The notes under the pieces are model-generated. The model had not been told where the DNA came from. It saw only the letters and a program-made list of their open reading frames with translations, and ran no database searches. A stretch of 64,000 nucleotides of DNA from Mycobacterium sp. (GTDB lineage Bacteria > Actinomycetota > Actinomycetes > Mycobacteriales > Mycobacteriaceae): the NCBI GenBank assembly GCA_020438845.1, contig JAGQTV010000106.1:1-64000 (forward strand), written 5' to 3'. A program made the position numbers and the translations under genes. This document shows, one piece after another, positions 49,276 through 59,744 of this stretch (position 1 is its first letter; each line of letters opens with the position of its first letter).

Positions 49276-49869
49276 TCAGCCGGCGGCGAGGCCGCCATGT
49301 TGCACTCGAGGCAAGCGCTGAACCACCAGTCTGACCTGCAACAGGTACAACACGGCTGACCACAGATACATGCCGATACCCCAGATCACGAAACCCCAAC
49401 CGATCGCCCAGACCACCCTGCTCCACAAAGCGCCTCCCTGCCCGAGCAGCACCAGCGGAAAGCCCGACATCAATGCGAAGGTGGCAGCCTTGCCGATGTA
49501 AGTGACGGGCAGAGCAGCCACACCGCGGCTACGCACCACCGGGAGCGTCGCGGCCAAGACGGCGTCGCGACCCAGCAGTATCGCCACCACCCACCACGGC
49601 ACCACTCCGGACAGCGCAAGAACAACCGGGACCGTCACCATGTAGAGGCGATCGACCAGGGGGTCGAGTAGCTCACCCAGTCGCGATGACTGGTTGGCGA
49701 CCAGCCGGGCGATCTTGCCGTCGGCCCAGTCGGAGGTTCCACTGAACATCAGGATGGCAACCGCCGGGCCGTAGGAGTGCCGGGCGAGCAACAGGTAGGC
49801 GAACACCGGCAGCAGCACCAGCCGGATCATGCTGAGGATGTTCGGAATCGTCCAAACCCGGTTGCCCAC
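49276..49869 (-). CDS. pgsA2: CDP-alcohol phosphatidyltransferase (PgsA2)
   Basis: 197 residues, four to five membrane helices, with the full CDP-alcohol phosphotransferase motif DWADGKIARL plus SSRLGELLDPLVDRL (D-x2-DG-x2-AR-x8-G-x3-D-x3-D). It attaches an alcohol such as glycerol phosphate or another polyol to CDP-diacylglycerol; the in vivo product of mycobacterial PgsA2 is uncertain. Its GTG begins on the base after the secA2 stop. On the other side, gcvH follows after only 150 bp. Confidence 0.9.
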   Translation of the reverse strand: MGNRVWTIPNILSMIRLVLLPVFAYLLLARHSYGPAVAILMFSGTSDWADGKIARLVANQSSRLGELLDPLVDRLYMVTVPVVLALSGVVPWWVVAILLGRDAVLAATLPVVRSRGVAALPVTYIGKAATFALMSGFPLVLLGQGGALWSRVVWAIGWGFVIWGIGMYLWSAVLYLLQVRLVVQRLPRVQHGGLAAG

Positions 49870-52248
49870 CTAGCGGAACACCCCCGGCAGGCTGAGTGCG
49901 GACAGCGTGTCATCACGTAACGGGTTGTCGTGGACCATATACGTCCAGGTCGACGTCGGCCTGGCCAGTTTCGACAGATCCAGCCCCGGCTCATCGTCCA
50001 GCACGTTGGCAGTCTCGAAGGTCTGCTGAGCGGCCTCGATGGCATCGGCCGCCAGATTGCCGAAGGCGTCGACGGCCATCCGGTGGAACTCATCGAGGGG
50101 ATTCTGACGGCCCAGCGCGCGCAGGTGAATGCTTTCGCGGACATCGGAGAGATAGGCCAGATGGTCGGCCCAGCCCCGGTCGAGGTGATAGAGCATGATG
50201 CGGCGGCAGATCCGCTCCAGGTCCTCTTCGGACACCGTCTCCGACAACTCCTCGTACCGCTCCGGCGACAGCTCCTTGAGTTCCTCGCGCGCGGTGGGAG
50301 TGCTCAGGAGGGTGTTGCGGCGCTCGACGATGATTGCGCGCTGCTGGGCGATCAGTTGGTTGTAGCGCCAGGTGTTGGCGTGGACGTCGAGCAGTCGGCC
50401 CTCGGCCACCCGTTGGGCGTGGTCGAGCAGGATGCCCGCCTTGGGGCTGATGATCCGCCCGGTGTCGTCACATTCCATCGGGATCTTGCCGGGTTCCAGA
50501 TGTCCTTCGACGACTTCGTCTTCCCAGCTCGCGAAGAACACCGACGAACCCGGATCGCCCTGCCTTCCAGCCCGTCCACGCAGCTGGTTGTCCAGCCGCT
50601 CGGTGCGGTGTCGGCCGGTTCCGATCACGTGCAACCCACCGAGGTCGGCGACTTCCGCCTTCTCGGCGGAATCGTCAGCCGCCCCGGAGCCGCCGAGCCG
50701 GATATCGGTTCCGCGGCCGGCCATCTGGGTCGACACCGTGACCGCACCGAGCTTGCCGGCCTCGGCGATAACCTTGGCCTCTTCTTCGTCGTTCTTGGCG
50801 TTGAGCACGACAGCCGGCACTCCGCGCCGGCGAAGCCGCTGGTAGACGTCTTCGGACTCGGCGACGTCGTGGGTGCCCACCAGAATCGGCTGGCCGGTCT
50901 CGTGCACCTCCATGATGTGGTCGATGATGGCCTCGTTCTTGGCGGCGGCGGTGACGTACACCCGATCGGACTCGTCAACCCGGATGGTGGGGGTATTCGG
51001 TGGGATCGGCGATACCCCGAGCTTGTAGAACTGGCGCAGCTGCTCACCGGCGGCCAGCGCCGTGCCGGTCATCCCGCATACCGTGGGGTACCGGCTGATC
51101 AACGCCTGCACTGTGATGGTGTCCAGTACCTCGCCGGTCTCGGTGGTCTCGATGCCCTCCTTGGCCTCGACGGCGGCCTGCAGGCCGTCCGGCCAGCGTT
51201 GCAGCGCGGCGATCCGGCCGCGGGAGGAGTTGATGAGCTGCACCGCCCCATCACGGACGATGTAGTGCACGTCGCGTTGCAACAGCACATGCGCATGGAG
51301 GGCGACGTTGACCTCGGTCAGCGTGGTGCCGACGTGTTCCTCGGAGTACAGGTCGATGCCGCCCAGCGCCTTCTCCAGCCGTTGCGCGCCAACCTCGGTG
51401 AGGTGGACGTTGCGGCTGTCGGCATCGGTGGCGAAGTACTCGTCACTGTCGCTCTCGCCGACGAGCGCCCCGACCAGCCGGACGATCTCGAGTTTCGGAG
51501 TCTCGCGGTGGGTGGTGCCGGCCAGCACCAGCGGCACCAGCGCTTCGTCGACCAGCACCGAGTCCGCCTCGTCGATCAGCGCCACGTCGGGGTTCGGCGA
51601 CACCAGGTCCTCGACATCGGTGACCAACTGGTCGCGCAGCACGTCGAAGCCGATCTCGTTGACCGAGGCGTAGGTGACGTCGCACTGGTAGGCCGCGCGC
51701 CGCTCCTCCCGAGTGGATTCCTCGGTGATCCAGCCGACGGTCAGGCCCAGCGCCTCGATCATCGGGCCCATCCACTCAGCATCCCGGCGGGCCAGGTAGT
51801 CGTTGATGGTCACCACATGCACGCGGCGGCCGCCCAGCGCGTAGCCGGCCGCGGCGATCGCCCCGGACAAAGTCTTCCCCTCACCGGTGCCCATCTCGAC
51901 GACGTCCCCGTCGAGCATGCGCAGCGCGCCGAGCAACTGCACGTCGAAGGGTCGGAGGCCGATGGTCCGTTCGGCGGCCTCGCGGGCCAGCGCCAGAAAC
52001 TCGGGAATATCGGGTGAGTTGGCGAAGTTGTCGAGCTTCACCAATCCGGCTGCCTTGGCGAGTTGTGCGTCGTCGAGGTCCCGCGCCTTTTCCTCGAACG
52101 CGGCGCAGGCTTCCACCTCGGCCATCGACTGGGCCTTCACCTTCTCGGTGGTCGCCCCGAGCAGCCGCCAGAATCCACGGCTCAATCGGCCTTGGCCGGC
52201 CGCCGGCGCCTTAGTAGTCCTGGAAGTCTTGGAAGAACTCTTCGCCAC
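49870..52248 (-). CDS. secA2: accessory preprotein translocase ATPase SecA2
   Basis: 792 residues, the length of mycobacterial SecA2 (shorter than SecA1). Walker A-type [34 protein letters not shown] (Walker B), [17 protein letters not shown] and [17 protein letters not shown] are intact. It powers export of a small set of envelope proteins with SecYEG. TACCGT 7 nt before the GTG indicates a leaderless transcript. pgsA2 follows with no gap, so they are co-transcribed. Confidence 0.95.
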   Translation of the reverse strand: MAKSSSKTSRTTKAPAAGQGRLSRGFWRLLGATTEKVKAQSMAEVEACAAFEEKARDLDDAQLAKAAGLVKLDNFANSPDIPEFLALAREAAERTIGLRPFDVQLLGALRMLDGDVVEMGTGEGKTLSGAIAAAGYALGGRRVHVVTINDYLARRDAEWMGPMIEALGLTVGWITEESTREERRAAYQCDVTYASVNEIGFDVLRDQLVTDVEDLVSPNPDVALIDEADSVLVDEALVPLVLAGTTHRETPKLEIVRLVGALVGESDSDEYFATDADSRNVHLTEVGAQRLEKALGGIDLYSEEHVGTTLTEVNVALHAHVLLQRDVHYIVRDGAVQLINSSRGRIAALQRWPDGLQAAVEAKEGIETTETGEVLDTITVQALISRYPTVCGMTGTALAAGEQLRQFYKLGVSPIPPNTPTIRVDESDRVYVTAAAKNEAIIDHIMEVHETGQPILVGTHDVAESEDVYQRLRRRGVPAVVLNAKNDEEEAKVIAEAGKLGAVTVSTQMAGRGTDIRLGGSGAADDSAEKAEVADLGGLHVIGTGRHRTERLDNQLRGRAGRQGDPGSSVFFASWEDEVVEGHLEPGKIPMECDDTGRIISPKAGILLDHAQRVAEGRLLDVHANTWRYNQLIAQQRAIIVERRNTLLSTPTAREELKELSPERYEELSETVSEEDLERICRRIMLYHLDRGWADHLAYLSDVRESIHLRALGRQNPLDEFHRMAVDAFGNLAADAIEAAQQTFETANVLDDEPGLDLSKLARPTSTWTYMVHDNPLRDDTLSALSLPGVFR

Positions 52249-52255
52249 GCGCTCA

Positions 52256-52261
52256 ACGGTA
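52256..52261 (-). promoter_or_regulatory. -10 hexamer of secA2
   Basis: TACCGT on the minus strand, 7 nt before the GTG at 52248 and inside the ilvG-secA2 gap of 22 bp. Confidence 0.4.
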
Positions 52262-52270
52262 CCGGTACGG

Positions 52271-53950
52271 TCAGGCCAGATTGGAGCGACGCGGGTAGGC
52301 CACCGCCGGGTCGGTCAAGACATTGACGACGGTGGGAATACCGCTGTCGAAAGCCCGGCGAAGCGCCGGCCGCAACTCCGCAGGAGAAGCGACCAGCTCG
52401 CCGTGGCCGCCCAGGGCCCGGACCACCTCGTCGTAACGGGTCCCGGGGCGCAGGTCGGCCACCACCGAATAGCCGTACAGCATCTCCATCGGGTGCTTTT
52501 CCAGCCCCCAGATGCCGTTGTTGCCGATCACCGACACCACATGAACGTCGTGGCGGGCGAGGGTGTCCCATTCCATACCGGAGAATCCGAAAGCACCGTC
52601 ACCCTGCAGGAGCACCACCTGGCGCTCGGGCCGCGCCAGCTTGGCCGCCAGCGCGTATCCGGGTCCCGATCCGAGACACCCGAAGGGTCCGCTGTCCAGC
52701 CAGGATCCCGGCACATAGCTGTCGATTACGCGCCCGGCGTAGGAGCCGAAGTCCCCGGCGTCGACGACGATGATGGCGTCACGGTCCAGCAGCGGCATGA
52801 GTTCGGCGTAGACGCGCATCGGGTGAAGCGGAGTGCGGTCATCGGCCAGTTCGGCGGCTTCTGCTGCGCGGGCGGCGGTCTCGACGGTTCGCAACTGAGC
52901 CACCCACTCCTCGTGCCCCGAGGAGGCGGCACCCGCCAAGCCGGTCAGGGTGGCCCGCAGGTTGCCGTAAAGCTCGGCGGCGACGGCGCGGGGGTGTGGA
53001 CGCTCCGGTGCGTGCCGGTCGGCGACGATCAACTGTGTTTGGGCGCCAAAAACCCCGCCGAACCCCAGCCGGAAGTCCATCGGCACCCCGATGACCAGCG
53101 CGACGTCGGCCCCCGACAGCGCGGCCGAACGGGCCCGGGAGAACGCCAGGTTCCGGTCGGCCCCGACGATGCCACGAGCCATCCCATTGGCAAACACCGG
53201 GATTTGTAACGTCTCAGCCAGGTGAACCAATTCTCGCTCGGCGTGTCCCCACCACACATTGGTGCCGGCCATGATCACTGGGCGCTGAGCGGCGGACAGG
53301 ACAGCCACAGCCCGGTCCAGGGCATCGCCGTCGGCCAGAGGCGACGGCGCAAGTTCGGTCAGCGCTCCTGGTTCGTCGCGGTCATGCGCCTCGCCGAACA
53401 CGTAGTCCATCGGAAAGTCCACGAAGGCCACTCCGGACGGCGGGCCGACCGCAGCGCGCAACGCGTCGTCGACCCGGTCGCCGGCCGCGGCGGCCGACTC
53501 CGCGGTGACGGCGTAGCGGCACAGGGGTGCTACGAACGGAACGTGGTCGATCTCCTGCAGTGAGCCCATCCCCCACCGCAACGCTGGGGCTCGGCCTCCG
53601 AGGACGACCATCGGGGACTGGTTCTGCTCGGCTGCGGCCATGGCGCTCATACCGTTGGTGACACCAGGCCCGGCCGTCAGCGCAACCACACCGGGTACCC
53701 GGGTGACCTTGGACCACCCCTCGGCGGCGAAGGCAGCGGTCTGCTCGTGGCGGGTGTCGATCAGCCGCACGCCTTCTGCCCGGCAGCCGTCGTAGATGGA
53801 GAACAGATGGCCGCCCGAGAGCGTAAACATCGTGTCGATGCCGCTGGCCCGCAACCGCCGGGCGATCAGCCTGCCGGCATGGATGGTGTTCCCCGAACCC
53901 GGCTCATAACCCGACCCGGCACCCAACTCAGAACCCGACCCAGTACCCAT
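52271..53950 (-). CDS. ilvG: thiamine-diphosphate enzyme, acetolactate-synthase-like (IlvG)
   Basis: 559 residues in three TPP-enzyme domains: Pyr domain with the cofactor Glu in [15 protein letters not shown], a central domain ([16 protein letters not shown]) and a PP domain with [17 protein letters not shown]...NNG. Although named IlvG, mycobacterial members of this group are not the main acetohydroxyacid synthase; they resemble oxalyl-CoA decarboxylase-type enzymes in places. The first 22 residues are a Gly/Ser-rich extension of repeated type, not in the M. tuberculosis protein as I remember it. TAGGCT 6 nt before ATG 53950 supports this start. Confidence 0.88.
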   Translation of the reverse strand: MGTGSGSELGAGSGYEPGSGNTIHAGRLIARRLRASGIDTMFTLSGGHLFSIYDGCRAEGVRLIDTRHEQTAAFAAEGWSKVTRVPGVVALTAGPGVTNGMSAMAAAEQNQSPMVVLGGRAPALRWGMGSLQEIDHVPFVAPLCRYAVTAESAAAAGDRVDDALRAAVGPPSGVAFVDFPMDYVFGEAHDRDEPGALTELAPSPLADGDALDRAVAVLSAAQRPVIMAGTNVWWGHAERELVHLAETLQIPVFANGMARGIVGADRNLAFSRARSAALSGADVALVIGVPMDFRLGFGGVFGAQTQLIVADRHAPERPHPRAVAAELYGNLRATLTGLAGAASSGHEEWVAQLRTVETAARAAEAAELADDRTPLHPMRVYAELMPLLDRDAIIVVDAGDFGSYAGRVIDSYVPGSWLDSGPFGCLGSGPGYALAAKLARPERQVVLLQGDGAFGFSGMEWDTLARHDVHVVSVIGNNGIWGLEKHPMEMLYGYSVVADLRPGTRYDEVVRALGGHGELVASPAELRPALRRAFDSGIPTVVNVLTDPAVAYPRRSNLA

Positions 53951-53956
53951 CGGTCG

Positions 53957-53962
53957 AGCCTA
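53957..53962 (-). promoter_or_regulatory. -10 hexamer of ilvG
   Basis: TAGGCT on the minus strand, 6 nt before the ATG at 53950. Confidence 0.45.
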
Positions 53963-54000
53963 TCCAGCGCCGCATTGATGCTCGCGACCCGATGCTGGGG

Positions 54001-54006
54001 TAGCTT
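54001..54006 (+). promoter_or_regulatory. possible -10 hexamer of the first BacA-like gene
   Basis: TAGCTT, giving a leader of about 27 nt that contains GGAGGAG. It lies within the 89-bp region divergent from ilvG. Confidence 0.3.
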
Positions 54007-54039
54007 GCCGAAGACCGCCTATGCAGGGAGGAGAGTGCG

Positions 54040-55956
54040 TTGGAGCCATACGTACCGTCCATGGACTGGTCGCATGAGCTGATCCCGTCCTGTCTATGGG
54101 TCCTACGAGCGTGGTCGATCGCCGCGGCGCTAACGCTGGTTGCGATGTTCCTGTTGGCCCGATTCACCCTCTGGGGTCGTCAGTACTGGCGGATCACCGG
54201 CGACTACTTCAAAGGTCGTAAAGCTATCCGGCTGTGGGCCTGGCTGGCCGTGCTCCTGCTCTCCTGCATGATTTCGGTCCGGATCAACGTGCTGCTCAGT
54301 TACTTCAGCAACGATCTCTACACCTCGCTTCAGGTGGCCTTCGAGGCGACGGCCGCCGACAACGACTCGGTTCGCGGCGAGGCGATCCACGGATTCTGGT
54401 TCGCGCTCATCGTCTTCGGCATCCTTGCGACCATCTACGTCAGCCGGGTCATGCTGGACATCTACCTCACCCAGCGCTTCATCATCAGTTGGCGCACCTG
54501 GCTGACCGACCGGTTGACTCGCGACTGGCTGGGAGATCGCGCCTACTACCGGGGGCGGTTCACCGACGCCAAAACCGACAACCCCGACCAGCGCATCCAG
54601 TACGACGTCGACCTGTTCACCACCGGGATCGGCGGATCCCCCAACACTCCCACCGTCGGCACCTCATCGACGCTGCTGTTCGGCGCCATCGAATCCATCT
54701 CGACGGTGATCTCGTTCGTGCCAATCCTGTGGCGATTGTCCGGCCCGGTGACGCTTTTCGGGTTCACGCTCGACAAGGCGCTGTTCTGGGTGGCCTTCGT
54801 CTACGTCTTCTTCGCGACGGTGATCGCATTCTGGATCGGGCGGCCGCTGATCCGGCTGAGCTTCCGCAATGAGGCGACCAACGCGGTATTCCGTTACGCG
54901 TTGGTGCGACTGCGGGACGCCGCGGAAGCCGTCGGGTTCTACCGGGGCGAGAACACCGAGCGAGGACTGTTGCGTACCCGCTACGACGCCATTATCACCA
55001 ACTACCGCCGCTACGTGCGCCGGACCCTGGGGTTCACCGGGTGGAACCTGGCGATGAGCCAGATCATCACTCCCTTGCCACTGATCGTTCAGGCACCGCG
55101 ACTGTTCTCCGGTGAGATGGACTTCGGCGATGTCACTCAGTCCTCCAGTGCCTTCTCCAACATCAGTGATTCGCTGTCGTTCTTCCGCAACGCCTACGAT
55201 TCGTTCGCCGCCTACCGTGCTGCGATCATTCGTCTGCACGGACTGGTCGACGCCAACCAGCTCGCCCGCGAAATGCCGAGCCTCGAGAGCATGCCGAGCG
55301 TGGACGGGTCACTGGAGTTGAGCCGCGTCGAGGTCCGTACGCCGTCCGGCGGCCAGCTCGTCGACCCGCTGGACCTGCGGCTGGAGCCCGGCGACACGAT
55401 GGTGGTGGCCGGACGTTCGGGTGCCGGCAAGACCACACTGCTGCGCAGCATCGCGCAGATGTGGCCCTACACAACCGGAACGGTGCGTCGACCGCTCGAC
55501 GGGCACGAGACGATGTTTCTGTCGCAGATGCCCTACGTGCCGCTGGGCGACCTGCGCACTGTGGTGTCGTATCCGGCGATCTCGGGGGAAATCCCCGACG
55601 AGGACTTGCAGCGGGTGCTGTCCAAGGTTGCTCTATCGCACTTGACGAAACGGCTCAACGACGACGAGGACTGGGCAAAGGTGCTCTCCCCGGGTGAACA
55701 ACAGCGCGTGGCGTTCGCCCGGATCCTGCTCACCAAGCCGAAAGTGGTGTTCCTCGACGAGGCCAGTTCCGCTCTCGACGAGGGCCTGGAGTTCGCCGTG
55801 TACGACCTGGTGCGGACCGAACTGCCGGACACCATCCTGGTGAGCGTCAGTCACCGGCCCACGGTGGATCGGTACCACGATCAGCGTCTGGAATTACTGG
55901 GCGAGGGCGAGTGGCGGATCGGCCGCGTATTGGATGACGACCCCGCGCCTGTGTAG
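54040..55956 (+). CDS. BacA/SbmA-type ABC transporter with fused ATPase (Rv1819c-like), copy 1
   Basis: 638 residues. An N-terminal membrane domain of the SbmA/BacA type (about 1-345; six helices, [50 protein letters not shown]) is fused to an ABC ATPase (about 410-630) with Walker [12 protein letters not shown], signature [14 protein letters not shown] and Walker [16 protein letters not shown]. tuberculosis Rv1819c imports cobalamin and hydrophilic peptides such as bleomycin. TTG start, supported by GGAGGAG 6 nt upstream. Followed by a tandem paralogue. Confidence 0.9.
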   Translation: MEPYVPSMDWSHELIPSCLWVLRAWSIAAALTLVAMFLLARFTLWGRQYWRITGDYFKGRKAIRLWAWLAVLLLSCMISVRINVLLSYFSNDLYTSLQVAFEATAADNDSVRGEAIHGFWFALIVFGILATIYVSRVMLDIYLTQRFIISWRTWLTDRLTRDWLGDRAYYRGRFTDAKTDNPDQRIQYDVDLFTTGIGGSPNTPTVGTSSTLLFGAIESISTVISFVPILWRLSGPVTLFGFTLDKALFWVAFVYVFFATVIAFWIGRPLIRLSFRNEATNAVFRYALVRLRDAAEAVGFYRGENTERGLLRTRYDAIITNYRRYVRRTLGFTGWNLAMSQIITPLPLIVQAPRLFSGEMDFGDVTQSSSAFSNISDSLSFFRNAYDSFAAYRAAIIRLHGLVDANQLAREMPSLESMPSVDGSLELSRVEVRTPSGGQLVDPLDLRLEPGDTMVVAGRSGAGKTTLLRSIAQMWPYTTGTVRRPLDGHETMFLSQMPYVPLGDLRTVVSYPAISGEIPDEDLQRVLSKVALSHLTKRLNDDEDWAKVLSPGEQQRVAFARILLTKPKVVFLDEASSALDEGLEFAVYDLVRTELPDTILVSVSHRPTVDRYHDQRLELLGEGEWRIGRVLDDDPAPV

Positions 55957-56014
55957 GTCCCGGTTAACCGAATCGAGGGGCTGGCGGCCCGGTGGCTGGG
56001 ATGCTTGAGCCGCT

Positions 56015-57925
56015 ATGGAGTTATACAAGCCCTCGCTGGACTGGGCGGACGAGATCCCCGTCTCGTTGCTGTGGACGGCCAAGGCGTGGCTTATCACCGC
56101 GGCGGTGACGGTGCTCGTGCTGGCTCTGTTCGCCCGCTACACGATGTGGGGACGACAGTTCTGGCGGGTTAGCGGCGGTTATTTTCGCGGGCGCCAGAGC
56201 ATCGGTGTCTGGGCGTGGCTGGGCGTCCTGCTGTTCTCAACCCTGATCGCGGTCCGGCTGGACGTTTTGCTGAGCTATTTCAGCAATGACCTGTATTCGT
56301 CACTGCAGACGGCCTTTGAGGGCGTTGGTGCAGGCAATGTGGCGGTGCGGGACTCCGGTGTGCACGGCTTCTGGATCGCGATCGTCACCTTCATTCTTAT
56401 CGCGTCGGTCTACGTCAGCCGTCAGCTGATCGACATCTACCTGACCCAGCGCTTCATCATCCGGTGGCGCGTCTGGCTGACCGGACGACTGACCGATGAC
56501 TGGCTGCACGAGGAGGCGTTCTACCGAGGACGGTTCATCGAGGACCCGATCGACAACCCCGACCAACGCATCCAACTCGACATCGATGCCTTCACCACCG
56601 GAACCGGGCAGGGCCCCAACACGCCCACTGTCGGAACGACGACGACGCTGCTGTTCGGGGGAATCAACGCGATGGTGTCGGTCGTGGCCTTCACGCCCAT
56701 TCTCTGGAACCTTTCCGGTCCGCTGAGCGTGTTCGGGGTGACGTTAAACCATGCATTGTTCTGGATAGCGCTGCTTTACGTGTTCGCCACCACGGTGATC
56801 GCGTTCTGGATCGGCCGGCCACTGATCCGGTTCAGCTTCCGCAACGAACTCACCAACGCAGCCTTCCGGTACGCCCTGGTCCGCTTCCGTGATGCGGCCG
56901 AGTCAATCGCTTTCTATCGCGGCGAGCGTGCCGAAAATTCGGTTCTACATCAGCGATTCATGGCGATAATCGCCAACTATCGGCGCTTCGTGGTGCGCAG
57001 CCTCGCGCTGCTCGGCTGGAACCAGGCCATAACCCAGATCATCAACCCCCTGCCACTGGTGGTGCAGGCCCAGCGATTGTTCAAGGGCCAGATCACCTTT
57101 GGCGATGTGACGCAATCGTCCAGCGCATTCAACAGCGTCCATGATTCGTTGTCGTTCTTCAGGTCCGTCTATGACTCATTCGCCGCCTACCGGGCGGTCA
57201 TCATCCGTCTGGACGGCTTGGTGGAGACCAATCAGCAGGCCCGGGCACTCCCGCACTTGAAGGCTGACAGAAGTCACGACGGCGCACTGGAATTACACGA
57301 TATCGAGGTCCGCAACCCTGCCGGACTGACCCTGCTGCAAGGGCTTAACCTCCGGCTGAAACCAGGCGAATCAGTCGTGATCACCGGCCGTTCCGGATCG
57401 GGTAAGACCACCTTGCTGCGCAGCTTGGCGCTGCTGTGGCCCTTCACGGAGGGAACACTGTCATGGCCTGCAGAGGACCGCGACACGATGTTCCTGTCCC
57501 AGGTTCCCTACCTGCCGCTCGGCGACCTGCGGGCCGTACTTTCCTACCCCGACGCGGAGTCCGACATCTCCGACGAGCAGCTCCTCGCGGTACTGGACGA
57601 CGTCACCCTGGGGCATCTGTCCAACCGGCTCAACGAAACACAGGACTGGGCCAACGTGCTGTCTCCGGGGGAACAACAGCGGCTTGCCCTGGCACGCGTG
57701 CTGCTACACAGGCCGAAGTTGATCTTCCTCGACGAATCAACATCGGCGCTCGACGAGGGCAACGAATATGCACTTTATCGACTTGTGCGCCAGAGGATCC
57801 CGGACGCCATCGTCGTTTCCGTCACCCATCGGGCAACGGTCCGACAGCACCATACCTACCACCTGGAACTGCTCGGCGACGGCGCCTGGGCGGTACACCG
57901 CCTGGCCGACACCGCTCCGGCTTGA
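56015..57925 (+). CDS. BacA/SbmA-type ABC transporter with fused ATPase, copy 2
   Basis: 636 residues, paralogue of the preceding protein along its whole length: [52 protein letters not shown], Walker A GRSGSGKTTLL, signature [14 protein letters not shown], Walker B LIFLDESTSALDEG. Both copies keep all ATPase motifs, so both may be active, perhaps with different substrates. It starts 58 bp after copy 1 with a weak ribosome site; GATGCT lies 9 nt before the ATG. Confidence 0.9.
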   Translation: MELYKPSLDWADEIPVSLLWTAKAWLITAAVTVLVLALFARYTMWGRQFWRVSGGYFRGRQSIGVWAWLGVLLFSTLIAVRLDVLLSYFSNDLYSSLQTAFEGVGAGNVAVRDSGVHGFWIAIVTFILIASVYVSRQLIDIYLTQRFIIRWRVWLTGRLTDDWLHEEAFYRGRFIEDPIDNPDQRIQLDIDAFTTGTGQGPNTPTVGTTTTLLFGGINAMVSVVAFTPILWNLSGPLSVFGVTLNHALFWIALLYVFATTVIAFWIGRPLIRFSFRNELTNAAFRYALVRFRDAAESIAFYRGERAENSVLHQRFMAIIANYRRFVVRSLALLGWNQAITQIINPLPLVVQAQRLFKGQITFGDVTQSSSAFNSVHDSLSFFRSVYDSFAAYRAVIIRLDGLVETNQQARALPHLKADRSHDGALELHDIEVRNPAGLTLLQGLNLRLKPGESVVITGRSGSGKTTLLRSLALLWPFTEGTLSWPAEDRDTMFLSQVPYLPLGDLRAVLSYPDAESDISDEQLLAVLDDVTLGHLSNRLNETQDWANVLSPGEQQRLALARVLLHRPKLIFLDESTSALDEGNEYALYRLVRQRIPDAIVVSVTHRATVRQHHTYHLELLGDGAWAVHRLADTAPA

Positions 57926-57956
57926 CAAGATCATGACGGATTGCGGCACCCTCGCC

Positions 57957-57962
57957 TACCGT
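57957..57962 (+). promoter_or_regulatory. -10 hexamer for the 34-codon frame and CoA-transferase
   Basis: TACCGT, 6 nt before the ATG at 57969. Confidence 0.35.
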
Positions 57963-57968
57963 GTTGGC

Positions 57969-58073
57969 ATGCCAGTTGTAGAGGAGCAACACCCATCGAT
58001 CGGCGACCCGGCGCAAGGGTATTTCAGCCGGAATACCGACCCAGACCTGCGTGGCGAATTGCCGGGACAATGA
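57969..58073 (+). CDS. possible 34-residue leader peptide overlapping the CoA-transferase start
   Basis: The frame encodes 34 residues beginning MPVVEEQHPSIGDPAQGY and ending DLRGELPGQ. Its TGA overlaps the CoA-transferase ATG (ATGA, 58070-58073), and its own ATG sits 6 nt after TACCGT. This geometry fits a leaderless small protein translationally coupled to the downstream enzyme. The frame stays open upstream into the ABC gene, so openness alone is no proof. I recognise no homologue. Confidence 0.4.
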   Translation: MPVVEEQHPSIGDPAQGYFSRNTDPDLRGELPGQ

Positions 58074-59194
58074 GCAGAGGCCCACTGGACGGGATCGTCG
58101 TCGTCGACTTCAGCCGCGTCCTGGCAGGCCCGTACGCGACCATGTTGCTGGGCGACTTCGGCGCCGAGATAGTCAAGATCGAGCGTCCGGGCGCCGGCGA
58201 CGACACCCGCGCGTGGGGGCCGCCGTTCGACTCAGACGGCACCGCAACGTATTTCAACTCGGTCAATCGCAACAAGCGGTCGGTGGCGCTCAATCTCACG
58301 AGCCCCGCCGACGCACTGGCGGCCAGGGAGTTGGTGGCGACAGCCGACATCGTGGTGGAGAACTTCAGGCCCGGGACAATGGAGAAGCTGGGCCTGGGCT
58401 ACGACGACCTACGAGCTGTACGCCCAGGCCTGATCTATTGCTCGATAACCGGATTCGGCCGCGACGAGGGCGCCGGCCTGCCCGGATACGACCTTCTGAT
58501 CCAGGCTGTCGGCGGCTTGATGAGTGTCACCGGCCCAGAGAGCGGCGAACCGACGAAGGCGGGAGTCGCACTGGTCGACGTCCTTGCCGGATTGCATGCA
58601 GTGGCGGGGATCCTTGCGGCATTGGCCTATCGCGACCGAACCGGCGAGGGGCAACGGGTCGACACGAATCTGCTGTCGGTGCTGTTGTCGTCATTGGTGA
58701 ACCAGGCGTCGGGGTACCTGGGTGCGGGCGTGATACCGAGCCCGATGGGCAATCGGCACCCCAGCATCTGTCCGTACCAGACGTTCGCGACGGCGGACCG
58801 CCCGATTGCGATCGCAGTCGGCAACGACAAGCAGTTCACCGCCCTCGCGGCCGCCGTGGGGGCACCAGAACTGGCGGACGACATCAGATTCAGCTCCAAT
58901 ACCCAACGGGTGGCCAACCGAGAAGAGTTGTGCGTGATGCTCGACCGACTCCTGGTCTCCGAGGGAGCGGATCATTGGTATCGCGTGCTGAACTCTGCCG
59001 GTGTTCCCGCCGGACCGATCAACAACATCGCCGAAGCGTTCGATTTCGCTGAGCGCCTCGGTCTGCAACCCACGGTGGCCGTAGCCGGCAGCGCCACCCC
59101 CCAGGTGGCCAACCCGATAACGCTGTCAGCGACTCCGGTCACCTACCGGCTAGCGCCACCTCGACTGGGCGGCGGAGCAATCGACGGCGGCTGA
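58070..59194 (+). CDS. class III (CaiB/BaiF) CoA-transferase
   Basis: 374 residues of the CaiB/BaiF fold: GIVVVDFSRVLAGPYATMLLGDFGAEIVKIE at the N-terminus (shown partly: LAGPYATMLLGDFGAEIVKI), NFRPGTMEKLGLGYDDL, catalytic Asp in LPGYDLLIQAVGGLMSVTG, and GVPAGPINNIAEAF near the C-terminus. It would move CoA between carboxylic acids; substrate unknown. The ATG at 58070 overlaps the stop of the 34-codon frame. Unlike the double-domain protein at 7464 this one has a single domain with Asp present. Confidence 0.88.
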   Translation: MSRGPLDGIVVVDFSRVLAGPYATMLLGDFGAEIVKIERPGAGDDTRAWGPPFDSDGTATYFNSVNRNKRSVALNLTSPADALAARELVATADIVVENFRPGTMEKLGLGYDDLRAVRPGLIYCSITGFGRDEGAGLPGYDLLIQAVGGLMSVTGPESGEPTKAGVALVDVLAGLHAVAGILAALAYRDRTGEGQRVDTNLLSVLLSSLVNQASGYLGAGVIPSPMGNRHPSICPYQTFATADRPIAIAVGNDKQFTALAAAVGAPELADDIRFSSNTQRVANREELCVMLDRLLVSEGADHWYRVLNSAGVPAGPINNIAEAFDFAERLGLQPTVAVAGSATPQVANPITLSATPVTYRLAPPRLGGGAIDGG

Positions 59195-59263
59195 GGCGCG
59201 TCGGTCTCCCCCGTTGTGGGCCGAAGCGCGTCGCGCCCACACGAAACTCGATCGGGCGAGGAC

Positions 59264-59716
59264 TCAGCGTGGGCTGCCAACCAGTAGGGACGCAGGTGTC
59301 GATGAATTTCCCCGTGCCGCCGCGGACATCATTGCACTGTGGGCGTGGCCGGCCTCGGTAGCAGGTGGCACCACCAACAACATGATGCTTGTGCCACTGA
59401 TGCCGAGAATCTCGACAGTGTTCCGCGGATGGCGACGGTTGGCCTCCAGGCGGACAGCGCAGCCACCGACGATGACCCTGGCCGGCGTATTCGCCCATTC
59501 CCGGCGCAGATAGCTCATATTGCTGATTTGGCCCAGACGCACTGAGAGCACCGCCAGTAGGTCGGGCAGCTCGGCGGCGAGGTCGTCGCTTCGCGGCCAC
59601 CAGGCGCCGTCGACGTATCCCGTGGGTAGTGCCTTTGGCTTGAGACGAAGCCGTGGCGTGTACTCCGGAGACGACTGGCGCCAGTCGACGTCTTCGCTGG
59701 GGTCTGATTGCGTCAC
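59264..59716 (-). CDS. DUF5994 family protein, copy 1
   Basis: 150 residues. RLRLKPKALPTGYVDGAWWPRSDDLAAELPDLLAVL (shown partly as YVDGAWWPRSDDLAAELPDL) and LLVVPPATEAGHAHSAMM are the conserved actinobacterial DUF5994 segments. Function unknown. GTG 59716 has AGGAG 7 nt upstream. It is convergent with the CoA-transferase gene. A second, divergent family member is encoded at 60485. Confidence 0.8.
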   Translation of the reverse strand: MTQSDPSEDVDWRQSSPEYTPRLRLKPKALPTGYVDGAWWPRSDDLAAELPDLLAVLSVRLGQISNMSYLRREWANTPARVIVGGCAVRLEANRRHPRNTVEILGISGTSIMLLVVPPATEAGHAHSAMMSAAARGNSSTPASLLVGSPR

Positions 59717-59744
59717 AAAGACGCTCCTGCCTTTGGGCCTGCAA

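Noticed and set aside
49930-52017. 695-codon plus-strand frame within secA2
   Set aside because: Shadow of secA2, which is intact from start to stop.
57922-57927. TTGACA hexamer at the end of the second ABC gene as a -35 box
   Set aside because: Distance to the TACCGT hexamer is 29 bp, too long for a normal promoter spacer.
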